From Primorskyibacter marinus (lineage in GTDB: Bacteria; Pseudomonadota; Alphaproteobacteria; Rhodobacterales; Rhodobacteraceae), in the NCBI RefSeq assembly GCF_003313245.1, contig NZ_QJSD01000002.1:248001-312000 (forward strand): a DNA stretch of 64,000 nucleotides, in the 5' to 3' direction. A model generated the notes under the pieces. That model saw only the letters and a program-made list of their open reading frames with translations. It ran no database searches and was not told where the DNA came from. The position numbers and the translations under genes were made by a program. Below, one piece after another: positions 61,814 through 64,000 of this stretch (position 1 is the stretch's first letter; each line of letters begins with the position of its first letter).

Positions 61814-62560
61814 TTACATGGCCGCCAGCAGTGCGGCCTCGATTTCGGTGCCAAGCGCCTTGATCCGGTCCTGTGCGTGGTCCGGATAAGCGTCGGCGAA
61901 ATGCTTGTGCCACGGGTGGCGCGTACGGGTGGCCATATGCATGGCAAAGTTCACCGGCCCCTCGATTCCGTTGCGGCCAAGGATCTGGCCGTCGGGAATT
62001 TCGCCCTCGGCCAGCGCCCCCGCTGCGATCAGGCAGCCCCGGCCAATCCGCGTTCCGGGCATGCATTGCGCGTTGACGCAGACGGTGACCATGTCCCCGA
62101 TCGTCACCGGGTCGTGGATATGACTGGGCGGGAGCGGATCGTTCATTGTTGTGGTCAGTGAGAACAACCAGACAAAATCCCCAATCTGCGTGCCCTTGCC
62201 GACATGGGCGTAGCCGTGCAGCCGGGTGAAATCGCCGATCCGGCAGGTGCCTTCGATGTCCGAGAAATTGCCCACCCGCAGGTTCTCGCCAATCTGGCTT
62301 TTCTCACGGATGACGATGTGATGCCCGGTTTCCAGCTTCGGCCCGATGGTCGAGCCTTCGTAGAGCACGGAATGTGACCGTATCGTTGCCCCGGCGCCAA
62401 GGCGCAGCGGGTCGTTTTCGCCCGGTCCGGGATGCCCGAGGATGCAGAAATCACCAATCGTGCAATCATCGCCAATCTCGGCATTGGCGTAGACACGGAC
62501 GCCTGCGCCGAAGCGCACGTTTGCGCCGATGCTGGCCTTGGGATCAATCATTGCATCCAT
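61814..62560 (-). CDS. Left-handed beta-helix (hexapeptide) acyltransferase
   Basis: The 248-residue protein consists mostly of hexapeptide repeats (IGANVRFGAGVRVYANAEIG, IGDDCTIGDFCILG, IGENLRVGNFSDIEGTCRIG, IGDMVTVCVNAQCMPGTRIG), with a short insertion LFSLTTTMNDPLPPSHIHDP bearing a candidate catalytic His. A helical C-terminus follows (about 205-248). Such trimers transfer acetyl or longer acyl groups to sugars. Start 62560 (MDAMIDPKASIG) is chosen over a longer frame to 62650; ATG 62551 is an alternative. Adjacent to an ACP gene, it may use acyl-ACP rather than acetyl-CoA, as LpxA does; that is inference. Confidence 0.88.
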   Translation of the reverse strand: MDAMIDPKASIGANVRFGAGVRVYANAEIGDDCTIGDFCILGHPGPGENDPLRLGAGATIRSHSVLYEGSTIGPKLETGHHIVIREKSQIGENLRVGNFSDIEGTCRIGDFTRLHGYAHVGKGTQIGDFVWLFSLTTTMNDPLPPSHIHDPVTIGDMVTVCVNAQCMPGTRIGRGCLIAAGALAEGEIPDGQILGRNGIEGPVNFAMHMATRTRHPWHKHFADAYPDHAQDRIKALGTEIEAALLAAM

Positions 62561-62656
62561 ATTTTCTTCGTCCTTAGAAGCGTCTTTTGCGTCGGATTGG
62601 TCTGGCCACCCATTACCGCAGGGCCGGACCTTTGACAAATCCCGTTTCACTGCATG

Positions 62657-64000
62657 TCAATTGCGATCCCAGACGTCGAGCAGCAGTTGTTGAAACCGGG
62701 TCGAGTAGTTATCGACGTCAAAGAACGGCATCTTGCCGTCGTAATTGCTTAGCCGGTCGCCAATTGCGGTGCGCGTTTCCGCTGAGCGCCCCAAATCGGC
62801 GGCGATGCGGATGAAATCATCTTCATCCTTTGCCACCAATTCATTCAGCCCGACAGATCCAACCAGGAACTGGTCAATGGACCGGGACGACACACGTTTC
62901 GTCACCACCACGGGTTTGGCCTTGTCCAGCGCCAGTGTCACGGTCGTCGCCCCGCCATGCGGCCAGGTGGTCAGATAGACATCGCAGATCTGCACAAGGT
63001 TGCGGGCCTCTGCCAGCGTCAATTCGTTGGTGATGACGATATCTTCGAGGCTGAAATCTTCTTCGGCCGCCACGCGCCGCAGACGTTCCCAGAAGATGTT
63101 GGAATGCAGGTTGCCGGACCACCCCGAGTTGAACGGAGCCAGCACCAGCTTGCCATTTGGCACCTGCGCCACAGCGCGCATATAGGCGCGCAGGCAGGGC
63201 GCGCGCAGACGGTCGACCGAGCTGCCATTGTAGAACATCACATCATCGTCGCGCAGTCCGATTGTTGCACGGTCCAGCACCGTGCGCGTCTCCTTTCCGA
63301 GACCGAACGGATAGCAGATCGACGTCGGATCCAGGAAAATCGGTGGCTCCATGATGTCGGAATAGGAAATTTCGTCGGATGTGTCGGGACAGCTTGACGT
63401 CAGAAAATGATCGAACGCGCCGACAGAGGTTGGCAACGGGTTCACCGTATTAGAGGAAATCTGGATCGGTGCCACCCGGTGCGAGATCAGCAGATCCGCC
63501 GTTCCAACCCCGAAATGCGTGGAGTTGGCGAGGATGAAAATGTCCAATTCGTCGCTGCGAAGCTTGTCCACGATATGCGCCGTGCCTTGAACATAGCGCA
63601 GCAGACGGCGTCCGGACAGCACTTTGTCAAAAGCTTCGTCAAACGCCTTGTCGGCTTTCACAACGCGGTCGAAATGGTCGATCGTGTAGGCGTAAATCTC
63701 GAACCGATCAGTATCGAAATCACGAAACAGCGCGTAAAGCGACTCGCTGTCCGGGCCTTTCTTCAACGTCCGCGCCAAAAATCCGACACGGATTTTGCGA
63801 GTTGGATCATTGGCACGGGCCGGGGGTTGATAGGGCGGGATTTTGCGAAGTGTGGGATCAAGCCTGCGGATCAGGTCGATCATTTTCTTGCGCTTCTCAA
63901 GAAGTGGCGGCGCATCAATTTCGGCCACATAATATTCGCCCAGATTGATTTTCTGCACAAGATCCAGAAGACTTTTCTGGATTGGCGCGATTTGCGGGTC
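62657..64000 (-). CDS. GT41-type (O-GlcNAc-transferase-like) glycosyltransferase, 5' truncated by window
   Basis: The reading frame is open to the window edge, giving at least 447 codons; the codon at 63956-63958 (GTG) is probably internal. The visible part is the C-terminal catalytic region of an SPINDLY/OGT-like transferase: RKIRVGFLARTLKKGPDSES, APIQISSNTVNPLPTSVG, VMFYNGSSVDRLRAPCLRAY, PNGKLVLAPFNSGW and the late VYLTTWPHGGATTVTLALDK. Tetratricopeptide repeats, usual at the N-terminus, may lie outside. It could glycosylate a protein or lipid carrier. It is the first visible gene of the minus-strand cassette, ending 96 bp before the acyltransferase start. Confidence 0.82.
   Translation of the reverse strand, partial: DPQIAPIQKSLLDLVQKINLGEYYVAEIDAPPLLEKRKKMIDLIRRLDPTLRKIPPYQPPARANDPTRKIRVGFLARTLKKGPDSESLYALFRDFDTDRFEIYAYTIDHFDRVVKADKAFDEAFDKVLSGRRLLRYVQGTAHIVDKLRSDELDIFILANSTHFGVGTADLLISHRVAPIQISSNTVNPLPTSVGAFDHFLTSSCPDTSDEISYSDIMEPPIFLDPTSICYPFGLGKETRTVLDRATIGLRDDDVMFYNGSSVDRLRAPCLRAYMRAVAQVPNGKLVLAPFNSGWSGNLHSNIFWERLRRVAAEEDFSLEDIVITNELTLAEARNLVQICDVYLTTWPHGGATTVTLALDKAKPVVVTKRVSSRSIDQFLVGSVGLNELVAKDEDDFIRIAADLGRSAETRTAIGDRLSNYDGKMPFFDVDNYSTRFQQLLLDVWDRN

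Overview
The window reads as chromosomal DNA of an alphaproteobacterium of the Rhodobacteraceae (Roseobacter group). The inference rests on uniformly GC-rich coding sequence, dense ATGA-overlap operons, and typical gene sets for that family: a glcDEF glycolate oxidase, a soluble PmtA-type phosphatidylethanolamine methyltransferase beside pssA and psd, a MoxR/DUF58/DUF4159 operon, a 59-residue zinc-finger protein beside polA, and a DUF2793 protein. I saw no rRNA, tRNA, CRISPR array, transposase, integrase or prophage block. Both ends cut genes: a LysR regulator on the left and a GT41-type glycosyltransferase on the right.

Layout. 0-4.7 kb is purine-ring catabolism: LysR fragment, hydroxyisourate hydrolase, a fused allantoinase (PuuE)-OHCU decarboxylase (UraD), ureidoglycolate lyase and an NCS2 purine/urate permease, together a urate-to-glyoxylate route. 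4.8-8.7 kb is glcDEF, which could oxidise glycolate to the same glyoxylate pool. 8.7-17.3 kb holds a DUF599 membrane protein, a small secreted protein, a four-gene MoxR operon and a divergent DUF1285 gene. 17.3-29.2 kb is mostly housekeeping and accessory: polA, zinc-finger protein, orphan ABC ATPase, a bacterial voltage-gated sodium channel, HIT protein, a divergent Branch-type glycosyltransferase/sulfotransferase pair, a subtilase, a PfkB kinase, nth and an Ada-like alkyltransferase.

29.3-32.2 kb covers an OmpA lipoprotein and phospholipid head-group synthesis (pssA, psd, pmtA). 32.4-36.9 kb is a co-oriented run gpmI-envC-like-ctpA-rppH. 37.0-46.5 kb contains an MltB-like transglycosylase, a WYL regulator, RNase R, dapE, a small conserved protein, a GlsB/YeaQ protein, dapD, a threonine dehydratase-like enzyme and a LOG-family protein.

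46.6-64 kb is a surface-polysaccharide island: dTDP-rhamnose synthesis (rfbCBDA), two glycosyltransferases, a DUF2793 fibre-like protein, an ABC-type capsule exporter (KpsT, KpsE, and KpsM divergent), a large RgpF-WbsX protein, then a minus-strand run with a GT41-type transferase, a left-handed beta-helix acyltransferase, an acyl carrier protein, a compact acyl-AMP ligase, an SDR and a small unknown. This last run (59.1-62.6 kb) looks like a self-contained acyl-activation and transfer cassette attached to glycan assembly, and it is the best candidate in the window for something undescribed. A second unexpected detail is a strong Shine-Dalgarno and ATG placed exactly at the PuuE/UraD domain junction.
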